A stretch of DNA of 64,000 nucleotides from Aquabacterium sp. (GCF_016234775.1 NZ_JACRAH010000001.1:62001-126000), one strand, 5' to 3'; positions 33,957 to 42,962 are shown, numbered from the stretch's first letter. Translations and numbers: made by a program. Notes: generated from the letters alone by a model not told the origin.

Positions 33957-34856
33957 ATGAGCGCCAACAATACAAAACACGATGCCGTGCATCCGATCAT
34001 CCCGCGCGAGAAGCTGGACTTTGGTCTGAGCGGCGACGTCCCCAAGTACTGGTTCGGGGGGGATCCCTTCAAGAGTCGTTTCTGGGATGCCCTGTCCATC
34101 ATCTTCCCGCCTGGCGAGAAGTTCTTCATGACCTGCGTGCGCGATTTCCGCGACCAGATCCAGGATCCCAAGCTGCTGGAAGACATTCAGGGCTTCAACC
34201 GCCAGGAAGCTCAGCACACGCTGGTGCACCGTCAGGACAACGACCGCCTGCGTCGCCAAGGTGTGGATGTCGATAAACTGACCAAGTATGTCGACAAGAT
34301 GCTCAACGTCGACTATCGCAATCAGTACAGTCGCGAGTACACGCTGGCCATCACGTCTGCGCTGGAGCACTTCACCTCGATCATTGCTCACAGCCTGTTT
34401 GACAAGCGTGATGTGATGAAGGAGGCTGACTATCGCGTTCGTGCCATGTACGCTTGGCACGCCATTGAAGAAGTCGAGCACAAGGGCGTGGCCTACGACG
34501 TGATGGAGGACTATGCCAAGGTGGGCTACCTCAAGCGTGTGTGGGCGCTGGTGCATGCTTCGGTGATGTTCCCCAAGACCATTTTCGTGATCCAGCGCCA
34601 GTTGATGATCCATGATGGCTTCAATGCCTGGCAGCGCGCCAAGATGATGGTCGGCGGCATGTGGTGGCTGTTCAAGCCGGGTGGCCTGCTGCAGCCGATG
34701 GCCAAGCACTACTGGACTTACTACAAGCCTGGCTATCACCCCTGGCAAGAGGCCGATCAAGTGGGTTACGAGGAGTGGTTGGCCGCGTTCAACAGCTCCA
34801 AGGACCCACTCAAGGCCAGCGAACAGATGCGTCACGACCTTGCGCTGAGTGCGTAA
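33957..34856 (+). CDS. Predicted metal-dependent hydrolase (PF10118 type), copy 1
   Basis: A 299-residue protein of the family annotated as predicted metal-dependent hydrolases. It opens HPIIPREKLDFG, then FPPGEKFFM. The conserved ExxH pairs FNRQEAQHTLVH and WHAIEEVEHKG look like a ferritin-like di-iron site, so the enzyme may be an oxygenase rather than a hydrolase; that is inference. One hydrophobic stretch (about residues 200-215) may touch the membrane. AGGTGA lies five bases before the ATG at 33957; an ATG at 33951 is also possible. A close paralog follows after 194 bp. Confidence 0.85.
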   Translation: MSANNTKHDAVHPIIPREKLDFGLSGDVPKYWFGGDPFKSRFWDALSIIFPPGEKFFMTCVRDFRDQIQDPKLLEDIQGFNRQEAQHTLVHRQDNDRLRRQGVDVDKLTKYVDKMLNVDYRNQYSREYTLAITSALEHFTSIIAHSLFDKRDVMKEADYRVRAMYAWHAIEEVEHKGVAYDVMEDYAKVGYLKRVWALVHASVMFPKTIFVIQRQLMIHDGFNAWQRAKMMVGGMWWLFKPGGLLQPMAKHYWTYYKPGYHPWQEADQVGYEEWLAAFNSSKDPLKASEQMRHDLALSA

Positions 34857-34879
34857 AGAGTCCACCAATGACGGTGATT

Positions 34880-34908
34880 GAAGGCCTCCGTGGGAGGCCT
34901 TCTTATTT
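34880..34908 (+). terminator. Terminator after the first metal-dependent hydrolase gene
   Basis: GAAGGCCTCC and GGAGGCCTTC form a perfect 10-bp stem with a 3-nt loop, then TTATTT. It separates the two paralogs, so they are probably transcribed independently. Confidence 0.85.
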
Positions 34909-35050
34909 GGTGAAAGTGAAGAAATACCTAGTAGAAATACCAGGTTGTTGATGTCGCACAGGAAACCCTGCTGTCACACCTCATCCTGTTGTTTCAGGCC
35001 ACCTGTTCTTACAGTAGAGCCATCCTGGAGAACGAGGAGAGATTCATAAC

Positions 35051-35935
35051 ATGGCCAAACATCCGCAAGCCCTGCACCCCATCATCCCGCGTGAAAAGCT
35101 GGATTTCGGTTTTGACAGCAGCATCCCCAAATACTGGTTCGGCGGTGACGCTTTCAAGAGCCGTTTTTTTGACGCCCTGTCGGTGATTTTTCCGCCCGGC
35201 GAAAAGTTCTTCATGACCTCGGTGCGTGATTTCCGCGACCGCGTCAACGACCCCAAGCTGTTGCAGGACATCAAGGATTTCAACCGTCAGGAAGCCCAGC
35301 ACACGCTGGTGCACAATCAGTTCAACGATCACCTGAAGACCCAGGGCGTTGACGTGGACTATCTGCTCAAGTGGCTCAATCAGTTGTTGTTTGACAAGTA
35401 CCGCAGTCGTTACAGCCGCGAATACACGCTGGGACTGACCTCGGCGCTGGAGCATTTCACCGCCCTGGGTGCGCACGCCATGTTTGACAAGCGCGATGTG
35501 TTGAGAGATGCACATCCGAAGGTGCGCGCCATGTACGCGTGGCACGCCATCGAGGAAGTCGAGCACAAAGGCGTTGCCTACGACGTCATGGTTGATTACG
35601 CGAAGGTCGGCTATGTCCAGCGCATCTGGACGCTGCTGCACACCACGCTGATTTTCCCGCTGGTGATCTTCAAGTTCCTGAACTTCATGCTCAAGCATGA
35701 TGGGTTCAGCTGGTGGCAGCGCGTCAAGCTCAACGCCAAGGGCATTTGGTGGTTGCTCAAGCCAGGTGGTTTCGTGGGCCCGCTCTACAGCCACTACTTC
35801 CTGTACTACAAGCCTGGCTACCATCCGTGGGATGAAACCGACCAGCCAGGCTACGACGAATGGTTGCAAGCCTTCAATCTGCATCGCGACCCAGTGGAGG
35901 CCAGTGAATTGATGCGCACGCGGATGGCTTTCTGA
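35051..35935 (+). CDS. Predicted metal-dependent hydrolase (PF10118 type), copy 2
   Basis: A 294-residue paralog of the preceding gene; the two are similar along their whole length (shared HPIIPREKLDFG, FNRQEAQHTLVH, WHAIEEVEHKGVAYDVM, YYKPGYHPW). All putative metal-ligand Glu/His residues are kept. GAGGAG precedes the ATG at good spacing. A terminator lies between the copies and another after this one, so each appears to be its own transcription unit. The tandem position suggests a local duplication, perhaps with different regulation or substrate. Confidence 0.86.
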   Translation: MAKHPQALHPIIPREKLDFGFDSSIPKYWFGGDAFKSRFFDALSVIFPPGEKFFMTSVRDFRDRVNDPKLLQDIKDFNRQEAQHTLVHNQFNDHLKTQGVDVDYLLKWLNQLLFDKYRSRYSREYTLGLTSALEHFTALGAHAMFDKRDVLRDAHPKVRAMYAWHAIEEVEHKGVAYDVMVDYAKVGYVQRIWTLLHTTLIFPLVIFKFLNFMLKHDGFSWWQRVKLNAKGIWWLLKPGGFVGPLYSHYFLYYKPGYHPWDETDQPGYDEWLQAFNLHRDPVEASELMRTRMAF

Positions 35936-35974
35936 TTTTTTATTGCGTTGACAGCCCTGTAGTTGGTTAGACTT

Positions 35975-36008
35975 CGGCACACCTCATGGGGGTGTGCCGA
36001 TTTCGTTT
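35975..36008 (+). terminator. Stem-loop between hydrolase copy 2 and AraC gene 1
   Basis: CGGCACACC (35975-35983) pairs perfectly with GGTGTGCCG (35991-35999), followed by ATTTCGTTT. It looks like a terminator for the upstream gene, but the araC ATG begins only 10 bases after the stem. Confidence 0.6.
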
Positions 36009-37076
36009 ATGCGTATTCCACTGCCACCACAAGCCGTTCTAGAGGCGATGGGCATCAAGCCCATTCCCTTGTTCATGTTGTCCGCCTGGATCAAGGCGGC
36101 TACCAAATGCGGTTTTAACGTTCAGCCCCTGTTCAAGGAGGCTGGCATCAAGATCGACCTGATTCGACTGGAAGATGCTCGCGTCTCGCCGCTGCAACTG
36201 ATTTCGGTATTGGAGCAATGCGTTGCCCTGTCGCCGCCAGACAAGCATTTTCCGCTTGTGCTGGGTGACACCTTCGCCTTTGAGTCTCTGCCCGAGTTCG
36301 AAACGCTGCTGACCACCAGCCCGTCCTTGCGCGAGGCCTTGCGCGTGGCCGACCTGGCTCGACGCATGGTGTTGCCCTGGCTAACCTTGGAGGTGAGGGA
36401 GGAGGGCGATCTGGCCAAGGTCATCGTCGGTCTTGACGTGCCTATTCCCAATGTGGCGGCCTATGGTCTGCCGTTGCAACTCGTGTCTCAAGCCATCCTG
36501 GCTTGCATCCGCAAGTTCGGTCGTACGCTGCAGGGCTCTGAAACCGGCTTTGTCGGTGTGACCATGCAGGGGCCACCACCTCCCTACGCCGCGCAGTTCG
36601 AGCCCTTCTTTGGCGTGCCCGTGACGTTCAATGCCCCGCAGGATGCCCTGGTGTTCGAGCGCCGCATTCTGGATCTGCCACTGGAAGGGGCCTTCCCGGC
36701 CTTGCACGAGCAGGCTCATTTCCTGGCCGAGCAGCGCCTGGGCAAAGAGGCGCGTCGCCAGGGTGTGGCCGCCGAGATCGAAGAGTTCATCACGCGCGAT
36801 CCCAGCCTGCTGGCTTTGGGCGTGGAAGACATGGCCGACCGGCTCAATCTGCATCCGCGCACCTTGCAGCGTCGGCTCAAGGATGAAGGCGACAGTTATC
36901 TAAACGTGCAGGCGCGTATGCGTCATCGCCTGGCATGTCAGTGGTTGCGCCAGGGGGATGTGTCCATCGACGATATCAGCGCACGCCTTGGGTTTTCTGA
37001 TCGCCGCGCATTCACTGCGGCCTTCAAACGCTGGGAGGGCGCCACACCCAGTGCCTGGCGCGAGCAGCAGGCTTGA
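36009..37076 (+). CDS. AraC-family transcriptional regulator, copy 1
   Basis: A 355-residue regulator. The N-terminal two thirds resemble the arabinose-binding-type sensor domain of the OruR/ArgR-like group (WIKAATKCGFNVQPLFKEAG, FPLVLGDTFAF, TLLTTSPSLREALRVA). The C-terminal AraC DNA-binding domain has VEDMADRLNLHPRTLQRRLK (first HTH) and ISARLGFSDRRAFTAAFKRW (second HTH). The start is uncertain: ATG 36009 lies right after a hairpin with no Shine-Dalgarno; ATG 36048 is an alternative. Its position next to two metal-dependent hydrolase genes suggests it regulates them. Confidence 0.9.
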   Translation: MRIPLPPQAVLEAMGIKPIPLFMLSAWIKAATKCGFNVQPLFKEAGIKIDLIRLEDARVSPLQLISVLEQCVALSPPDKHFPLVLGDTFAFESLPEFETLLTTSPSLREALRVADLARRMVLPWLTLEVREEGDLAKVIVGLDVPIPNVAAYGLPLQLVSQAILACIRKFGRTLQGSETGFVGVTMQGPPPPYAAQFEPFFGVPVTFNAPQDALVFERRILDLPLEGAFPALHEQAHFLAEQRLGKEARRQGVAAEIEEFITRDPSLLALGVEDMADRLNLHPRTLQRRLKDEGDSYLNVQARMRHRLACQWLRQGDVSIDDISARLGFSDRRAFTAAFKRWEGATPSAWREQQA

Positions 37077-37383
37077 GCGACTTGTAACGGTTTATCTGAT
37101 CTTTTGAAAAGTCAGATAGACCGTTGTCAGGCGTCATGGCTTGGCGGATTTGCACTTGTCCCCAGTGCTTCGGGGTTAATGCTTCCCCGGACCGGGTTAG
37201 ATGCGGCGCAGCATTTTCAATATAGTCGTGAAATGGCCCTTTTGGCCGCCCTCGGTGATTGCTCGGCCGAGCGCTTGCACATAGATTGAAGTGATTCAGA
37301 CGACCGTTTGAATTCGCGCAACGCACTACATCGGTTTTTGGTTTGGTGTGTTGTCAGAACCGTTCCTTGTGCTGGATTCACTG
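37077..37383 (+). other. Intergenic region between the two AraC genes with a long hairpin
   Basis: No gene is seen in these 307 bp. At 37086-37125 an almost perfect hairpin has 14-nt arms (AACGGTTTATCTGA and TCAGATAGACCGTT, one mismatch that can form G-U), extended internally by CTTTT/AAAAG. It starts 10 bp after the first AraC stop but is not followed by a T tract. The remainder presumably holds the promoter of the second AraC gene; no clear -35/-10 pair was found. Confidence 0.5.
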
Positions 37384-38418
37384 ATGCATCACCCGTCGCC
37401 AATCTCTTCTGTGCCACTTCCTGCCTTGGGTAGTTGGCGTCAGGCTGCCAATGTGTGTGGTTTCACGATCGAGCCGGTCTTGCGTGATGCCGGTATCGCC
37501 ACGTTTGACATGCAGACGCCGCTTCGGGTGGCGCCCATGCACCTGTACAAAGCCTTCTCGATGTGCGTCGAGCGAGCGAAGGGTCACCATTTCCCGTTTG
37601 CCTTGGGCGACTCCTTTGTGTTCGAGCATTTTGCGGAGTTCGAAGCCTTTATTGCCTCCTGTGCTACCTTGCGCGAAATGCTGGAGATGGCCGGTTGGGC
37701 GCGCGATTTGCTGGCGCCCTGGCTGGTGGTCCACCTGGATGAATTCGGCGCCGAGGCGCACTTGCGCGTCGAGATGAAGGTGCCTGATCCTGATCCACAT
37801 GCCCTGTGCCATGTGCGCGAGGTGGCCTTGTCGGCCATCAACCAGCTCATCCGCCGGGCCACAAAAGGTTCTCGCTGGCTGTTGTCGGTGCGCGTGGCCA
37901 GCATGCCGCCCAGCCATCAGCAGCAGTTCGTCGATCATTTCGGTGTGCCGGTGTTTTTTGGCGAGGCAGCTGATGCGCTGGTGATGGACCGTCGCTGGCT
38001 GGACATGCCCCTCAATACCTTCGTGCCGGAGTTGCACAGCCAGGCTCGTCAGATGATCGAGCGTCGCCTGAACCGCGAGGTGGGCGAGCGCAGTCTGGTG
38101 GACGAGGTGCGCTGGGCCTTGGAGCGCCGCCCCGAGTTGTTGCGCGATGGGCTGGAGGCCACGGCGGCGGCCTTGTCCTTGCATCCACGCACGCTGCAAC
38201 GGCGCTTGCAGGCCGAGGGATTCAAGTACGTGGACGTCCAGTCCCAGGCGAAGTGCCAGCGCGCGCAGACCATGCTCAAGCGCCGCGCCATCAGCATGGA
38301 GTCCATCAGCGTGGAGCTGGGGTTCTCCGACCGGCGCGCCTTCACCTTTGCTTTCAAGCGCTGGACGGGCCTGTCACCCAGCGCCTACCGTGATCAATTG
38401 GGCCTGAGCACGCGGTGA
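37384..38418 (+). CDS. AraC-family transcriptional regulator, copy 2
   Basis: A 344-residue paralog of the preceding regulator. Shared landmarks are WRQAANVCGFTIEPVLRDAG, FPFALGDSFVFEHFAEFEAF, ATLREMLEMAGWARDLLAPW, LSLHPRTLQRRLQAEG and SVELGFSDRRAFTFAFKRW. The C-terminal double HTH is intact. The ATG at 37384 was chosen; a GTG 12 codons upstream (37348) is possible. The paired arrangement (two hydrolases, two regulators) suggests duplication of a regulator/enzyme module. Confidence 0.9.
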   Translation: MHHPSPISSVPLPALGSWRQAANVCGFTIEPVLRDAGIATFDMQTPLRVAPMHLYKAFSMCVERAKGHHFPFALGDSFVFEHFAEFEAFIASCATLREMLEMAGWARDLLAPWLVVHLDEFGAEAHLRVEMKVPDPDPHALCHVREVALSAINQLIRRATKGSRWLLSVRVASMPPSHQQQFVDHFGVPVFFGEAADALVMDRRWLDMPLNTFVPELHSQARQMIERRLNREVGERSLVDEVRWALERRPELLRDGLEATAAALSLHPRTLQRRLQAEGFKYVDVQSQAKCQRAQTMLKRRAISMESISVELGFSDRRAFTFAFKRWTGLSPSAYRDQLGLSTR

Positions 38419-38480
38419 GCCGGCCCTGAACCTCAGAGCACAGGCGCGGGACTGCATGGGGCTCTGATAGAGTGCCGCTC

Positions 38481-39713
38481 ATGTCAGAACGTTCAGATCT
38501 CCAAGGCAGGCACATCGTGCTGGGCCTGACGGGCGGCATCGCCTGCTACAAATCGGCCGAATTCGTTCGCCTGCTGACCAAAGCGGGTGCCACCGTACAG
38601 GTGGTCATGACGGAGGCGGCCGAGGCTTTCATCACGCCGGTGACCATGCAGGCCCTCTCAGGGCGTTCCGTGGTGACCAGCCAGTGGGATGCGCGCGAGC
38701 CCAACAACATGGCGCACATCAACCTGGGTCGAGAGGCTGACGCAGTGATAGTGGCGCCCGCCAGTGCAGATTTCATCGCCAAGCTCGCGCAGGGCAGAGC
38801 AGACGAGTTGCTCAGCCTGCTGTGCCTGGCGCGGCCTCGCGAACGTTGCCCTTTGCTGGTGGCGCCAGCGATGAACCGCGAGATGTGGTCGCATCCGGCC
38901 ACGCAACGCAACGTCGCCACCCTGAGTGCCGATGGCGCCCGCATCCTGGGTCCTGGTTGCGGCGACCAGGCTTGTGGCGAGGTGGGTGACGGCCGCATGC
39001 TGGAGCCTGCTGAGTTGCTTGAGGATTTGATCGCGTTCTTCCAGCCCAAGCTACTGGCCGGGCGTCGCTTGCTGATCACAGCGGGCCCGACTTTCGAGCC
39101 CATCGATCCGGTGCGGGGCATCACCAACCACTCGAGCGGCAAGATGGGTTTTGCCTTGGCACGCGCTGCGGCAGAGGCTGGCGCCGACGTTACCTTGGTG
39201 GCGGGGCCTGTTCACCTGCCTACGCCCCGTGGCGTCAAGCGTGTCAACGTGATGACCGCCAGTCAGATGTATGACGCGGTAGTGCCTAACGCAGCGGCAC
39301 ACGAGGTGTTCATCGCCACGGCGGCCGTGGCCGACTGGCGGCCGGCCAGCCTGAGCGAGCACAAGATAAAGAAAGAGGGCAAGAAGGTTGCCCCGACTTT
39401 CGAGCTGACCGAGAACCCGGACATCCTGGCTGCCGTTGCCGCCTTGCCCAAACCGCCGTATTGCGTTGGTTTCGCGGCCGAAAGCGAAAACCTGCTGGAG
39501 CACGCGCGTGCCAAGCTGATCCGCAAGCGCATTCCGCTGATCATCGGCAACCTGGGGCCTGCCACCTTTGGCCGTGATGACAATGCCTTGCTGGTGGTCG
39601 ATGCCCAGGCGCATCACGCGCTGCCTGCTGATGGGCAGCCTACCGACAAACTCACCCTGGCCCGCGCCCTGATTCAGGAGCTGGCCCAACGTCTTCAAGC
39701 AGTTCAAGCATGA
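38481..39713 (+). CDS. coaBC: Bifunctional phosphopantothenoylcysteine decarboxylase / phosphopantothenate-cysteine ligase
   Basis: Two consecutive steps of coenzyme A synthesis. The 410 residues comprise the FMN-dependent CoaC half ([18 protein letters not shown]; catalytic His in [21 protein letters not shown]) and the CTP-dependent CoaB half ([20 protein letters not shown] and [26 protein letters not shown]). The ATG at 38481 is used; the GTG three codons upstream has no support. The stop overlaps the start of dut (ATGA), the common coaBC-dut pairing in proteobacteria. Confidence 0.97.
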   Translation: MSERSDLQGRHIVLGLTGGIACYKSAEFVRLLTKAGATVQVVMTEAAEAFITPVTMQALSGRSVVTSQWDAREPNNMAHINLGREADAVIVAPASADFIAKLAQGRADELLSLLCLARPRERCPLLVAPAMNREMWSHPATQRNVATLSADGARILGPGCGDQACGEVGDGRMLEPAELLEDLIAFFQPKLLAGRRLLITAGPTFEPIDPVRGITNHSSGKMGFALARAAAEAGADVTLVAGPVHLPTPRGVKRVNVMTASQMYDAVVPNAAAHEVFIATAAVADWRPASLSEHKIKKEGKKVAPTFELTENPDILAAVAALPKPPYCVGFAAESENLLEHARAKLIRKRIPLIIGNLGPATFGRDDNALLVVDAQAHHALPADGQPTDKLTLARALIQELAQRLQAVQA

Positions 39714-40162
39714 CCACCGTCGATATCCGCGTTCTCGATCCCCGCATGAGTGACAGCCTGCCTGCCTACGCCACGCCTGGCAGTGCCGGCCTGGACTTGC
39801 GCGCGTGCCTGGATGAGCCTGTCGTGCTGGAGCCCGGGCAAGCGCATCTGATTCCCACAGGCCTGTCCATGCACCTGGGTGATCCGGGGCTGGCCGCCAT
39901 GATCCTGCCGCGCTCGGGCCTGGGCCACAAGCACGGCATTGTGCTGGGCAACCTGGTCGGCCTGATCGATTCAGACTACCAGGGCCCGTTGATGGTGAGT
40001 TGCTGGAACCGCGGCAGCGCGGCGTTCACGATCCAACCCATGGAGCGCATCGCGCAACTGGTGATCGTGCCCGTGGTGCAGGCCAGCTTCCGTTTGGTTG
40101 ACAGCTTTGAAGACGCATCTCATCGAGGCGAGGGTGGCTTTGGTTCAACTGGTCGCGGTTGA
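39710..40162 (+). CDS. dut: dUTP diphosphatase
   Basis: Hydrolyses dUTP to dUMP and PPi, keeping uracil out of DNA and supplying dTMP precursor. The 150-residue trimeric dUTPase has all five motifs: [12 protein letters not shown] (1), [10 protein letters not shown] (2), [13 protein letters not shown] (3), [10 protein letters not shown] (4), and [11 protein letters not shown] (5, the C-terminal arm). It starts inside the coaBC stop codon. Confidence 0.97.
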   Translation: MTTVDIRVLDPRMSDSLPAYATPGSAGLDLRACLDEPVVLEPGQAHLIPTGLSMHLGDPGLAAMILPRSGLGHKHGIVLGNLVGLIDSDYQGPLMVSCWNRGSAAFTIQPMERIAQLVIVPVVQASFRLVDSFEDASHRGEGGFGSTGRG

Positions 40163-40173
40163 ACCGTCCCTGT

Positions 40174-40695
40174 TCAGTGCAGGGTCTCGTCTGTGGGTGC
40201 GGCCTGCAGCAGGCTGAACGGTGAGTCCGAGACGGAGCCTTGCTCCGTTTCCTCTTGCGTGGCTGCCCGCACGTTGATCACCTTGAGGGCCAGGCGCAGT
40301 GCCAGGCCAGCCAGCGGGTGGTTGCCATCGAGTACCACGTGAGTGTCATACACCTCGGTCACGGTGTAGATCGCGTCCTTGAGCAGATCAGGGGTGGTCG
40401 AGCCTTCCGGCGGGCCTTCGAACTGCATGCCCTCCGAGACTTCAGGCGGGAAGATGTCGCGGGTTTCGAAGAACACCAACTCGGCGTTGTAGTCGCCAAA
40501 GGCGTCTTCGGGTTCGAGGTGCAGGTTGGCCTCGAAGCCGGCGGACTGGCCAAGCAATGTTTGCTCTACCTTTGGCAGAAGGTCTTCGCCGCCCAGGAGA
40601 AACTCCATCGGGTCGGTCAGTTCGTCGATGAGTTGGCCCTGGGCGTCTTCCAGACGCCACATCAGGCTCACTACGCAGGGGGAGGAAATGATCAT
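40174..40695 (-). CDS. FKBP-type peptidyl-prolyl isomerase, SlyD-like
   Basis: A 173-residue cytosolic isomerase/chaperone. The split FKBP domain (residues about 5-75 and 125-150) surrounds an insert-in-flap domain with LHLEPEDAFGDYNAELV. GGEDLLPKVEQTLLGQSAG and LDGNHPLAGLALRLALKVI are family motifs. The His-rich metal-binding tail of E. coli SlyD is absent. ATG 40695 gives a typical N-terminus; ATG 40707 is an alternative. It is convergent with dut (11 bp) and divergent from the RoxA-like gene. Confidence 0.88.
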   Translation of the reverse strand: MIISSPCVVSLMWRLEDAQGQLIDELTDPMEFLLGGEDLLPKVEQTLLGQSAGFEANLHLEPEDAFGDYNAELVFFETRDIFPPEVSEGMQFEGPPEGSTTPDLLKDAIYTVTEVYDTHVVLDGNHPLAGLALRLALKVINVRAATQEETEQGSVSDSPFSLLQAAPTDETLH

Positions 40696-40800
40696 GCCCC
40701 CGATCATCTCATGCCGTACAGCCCCGGGCCTTTGACGTGGCACCAGGCTCGTTGAGCCTGATCAGGGTGTGGCGGGGCGCAGGCGTCGCACAATGGCAGC

Positions 40801-42030
40801 ATGAAAGCCCCCAAGACCACCTCCCGCTCCCCCGCCCAGGCGGTTGCGGCACCACGTGCTGCCTTTGCCGCCCTGGACATCGATCAGATCACACCCCTGC
40901 TGGGCGGCATGTCGCCGGCTCGGTTCATGCGTGATTACTGGCAGAAGAAGCCATTGTTGATCCGGCAAGCCATCCCAGGCGTTACGCCACCCATCGAGCG
41001 CAGCAAACTGTTTGCGTTGGCGGAGAGCGAAGACGTCGAGTCTCGCCTGATCGTCAAGACCGAAGGCGCCGCGAAAAAATCGAAGAAAGCTGTGGCTGAT
41101 GCGGGTTGGCGCCTGTCGCACGGGCCCATGAGCCGACGCAGCCTGCCCGCCATCTCTCAACCTGGCTGGACTTTGCTGGTGCAGGGCCTGGATCTGCACG
41201 TGCCTGCAGCTTATGACTTGCTGCAGCAATTTCGCTTCGTGCCCGATGCCCGTCTGGACGACCTGATGATCTCGTACGCCACCGACGGCGGCGGCGTGGG
41301 CCCACACTATGATTCCTATGACGTGTTTTTGTTGCAGGTGCACGGGCAACGACGCTGGCGCATCGGGCCGCTGAAGGATGCCAGCCTTCAGGCTGATGTG
41401 CCCTTGAAGATCCTGACCCAGTTTGTGCCTGAGCAGGACTTGGTGCTGGACCCGGGTGACATGTTGTATTTGCCCCCTCGCTGGGCCCATGACGGTATCG
41501 CCATCGGCGAATGCATGACGTGTTCGGTGGGGTTCCGCGTGCCTGAGAAGACGGATCTGGCGCGCGAGGTGCTGATGCGCCTGGTGGAAGGCCTGGAGTG
41601 CCCGGACGTGCCGGACTTGTACAAGGACCCCAGGCAGCCTGCGACCGTCACGCCCGGACAGATCCCAGCGGCCTTGCAGGAGTTTGCCTTGGCAGCCGTG
41701 ATGAAGGCCTTGAAGGATCCGTCGGCCTTGCATTCCGCTTTGGGTGAGGTGTTGTCCGAGCCCAAGCCGCGCGTCTGGTTCCAGGCTGGTGAGCCCCTGC
41801 CAGATGGCGCAGGTGTGCGCCTCGACCCGCGAACCCGCATGGTTTACGATGAAAAACGCGTGTTCGCCAATGGTGAGTCGTGGCTGGCGGCCGGCAAGGA
41901 TGCCCGTCAGTTGCGCCTTCTGGCTGATCGACGCGCGCTTCCTGCCGCCGAGGTCGCCAAGTTCAGCCCGGCGCTGAGGGAGTTGCTGGACCAGTGGACG
42001 GAAGACGGTTGGGCACACCCCGTGCTCTGA
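40801..42030 (+). CDS. roxA: JmjC/cupin ribosomal protein hydroxylase, RoxA (YcfD)-like
   Basis: Fe(II)/2-oxoglutarate-dependent oxygenase; the E. coli homolog hydroxylates an Arg of ribosomal protein uL16. The 409 residues begin with an Ala-rich tail, then ARFMRDYWQKKPLLIRQA, the JmjC core GGGVGPHYDSYDVFLLQ with the HxD metal ligands, QRRWRIG, and the distal His in PPRWAHDGIA. The C-terminal part is a winged-helix-like dimer domain. The uL16 target is by family analogy only. Confidence 0.9.
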   Translation: MKAPKTTSRSPAQAVAAPRAAFAALDIDQITPLLGGMSPARFMRDYWQKKPLLIRQAIPGVTPPIERSKLFALAESEDVESRLIVKTEGAAKKSKKAVADAGWRLSHGPMSRRSLPAISQPGWTLLVQGLDLHVPAAYDLLQQFRFVPDARLDDLMISYATDGGGVGPHYDSYDVFLLQVHGQRRWRIGPLKDASLQADVPLKILTQFVPEQDLVLDPGDMLYLPPRWAHDGIAIGECMTCSVGFRVPEKTDLAREVLMRLVEGLECPDVPDLYKDPRQPATVTPGQIPAALQEFALAAVMKALKDPSALHSALGEVLSEPKPRVWFQAGEPLPDGAGVRLDPRTRMVYDEKRVFANGESWLAAGKDARQLRLLADRRALPAAEVAKFSPALRELLDQWTEDGWAHPVL

Positions 42031-42056
42031 CGCAGCACTTGCGGGAGATCAACGCC

Positions 42057-42572
42057 ATGGAACACACGCCTGTGACACCAGCAGAGTCCGACCAGTCCGG
42101 TCAGATCAGCAGCTGGCGCGATTTCCAGGACCGCTTCAGGGCTGCGATGGCCATGGCTGCAACGCAGGCCGCAGACCTGACACTGGTCGATCATGACTTT
42201 GCGCACTGGCCCTTGGGCGAGCGCAGCGTGATGGAAGCGTTTCACCAGTGGAGTCTGCTGGTGCGTGGTACGCATTGCCAGGTGCTGTCAGCCAGCTATG
42301 ATGTCTTTGCTAACGCACATCCGCGCTGGGTGGCTTGGCGTGGAACGTGGTCACACCGCGTGAAATGCTGGCTGGCTCCCGATGAACTGGCGCCTTCATT
42401 GGCTCCGGTGTTCATTGTTCATGGCGTGATTGGGCTGCGTCTGAATGAACCGCTTCACGGAACAGGTATCTGGACTCGTGAAAGTGGGGTTTTGCGGACG
42501 TGGCTCAGCGAAATTGATGTAAATTTGCAACGCTCGCACGAGGCCTTGCCTCCCACGACCCTGGGACTATAG
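42057..42572 (+). CDS. Conserved hypothetical protein
   Basis: A 171-residue cytosolic protein I do not recognise. Trp- and His-rich blocks (DHDFAHWPLGERSVMEAFHQW; AHPRWVAWRGTWSHRVKCW) stand out. There is no signal peptide or membrane segment. GGGAGATC lies at good spacing before the ATG at 42057, which argues against the 21-codon extension into the roxA gene. It is 26 bp past roxA and may share its transcript. Confidence 0.8.
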   Translation: MEHTPVTPAESDQSGQISSWRDFQDRFRAAMAMAATQAADLTLVDHDFAHWPLGERSVMEAFHQWSLLVRGTHCQVLSASYDVFANAHPRWVAWRGTWSHRVKCWLAPDELAPSLAPVFIVHGVIGLRLNEPLHGTGIWTRESGVLRTWLSEIDVNLQRSHEALPPTTLGL

Positions 42573-42591
42573 GGAATAGCCTTATGCGACG

Positions 42592-42597
42592 TATAAT
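42592..42597 (+). promoter_or_regulatory. Candidate -10 of the Ala-rich lipoprotein gene
   Basis: TATAAT stands 133 bp before the small lipoprotein start, in an otherwise empty 157-bp gap. There is no clear -35. If used, it gives an approximately 125-nt leader. Confidence 0.35.
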
Positions 42598-42729
42598 CAA
42601 TGGCTGAATGTGGAGCAACGCCAGTTGCGATGCATCCTTTGCCCTTGTCTCGTATTGCTATGGGACTATGGGCTCTGCACATAGTTCCAAGACCACAGTT
42701 TTATTGACACTCCTTTTGAGGATACAAGC

Positions 42730-42945
42730 ATGAAAAAGTCGCTCCTGCTGGCTTCGCTGATCGCTGCTATGGCTCTGACCGCTTGCGGCAAGCAAGAAGC
42801 TGCCCCCGCTGCTGAAGCCGCTTCCGCTGCTTCTGAAGTCGCTTCGGCTGCTTCTGAAGCCGCTCCTGCAGCCCCTGTGGCTTCTGAAGCTGCTTCGGCC
42901 GCTACTGAAGCCGCTTCGGCCGCTGCCAGCGCTGCCTCGAACTAA
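42730..42945 (+). CDS. Small Ala-rich lipoprotein
   Basis: A 71-residue protein with a lipoprotein signal peptide and lipobox LTAC (Cys19). The 53-residue mature part is almost only Ala, Ser, Glu, Val and Pro in imperfect EAASAAS-type repeats, predicted to be one long helix. Size and shape recall small envelope lipoproteins such as Lpp/LptM-like proteins, but no motif names it. TGAGGA lies eight bases before the ATG, and its own strong terminator follows, so it is likely a highly expressed single-gene unit. Confidence 0.85.
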   Translation: MKKSLLLASLIAAMALTACGKQEAAPAAEAASAASEVASAASEAAPAAPVASEAASAATEAASAAASAASN

Positions 42946-42962
42946 TTCCAGTTCGATGGTAC

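Noticed and set aside
42780..42940. Tandem repeat or CRISPR-like array in the Ala-rich gene
   Set aside because: The repetition is explained by a coding sequence of Ala/Ser/Glu units after a lipoprotein signal; no regular spacers.
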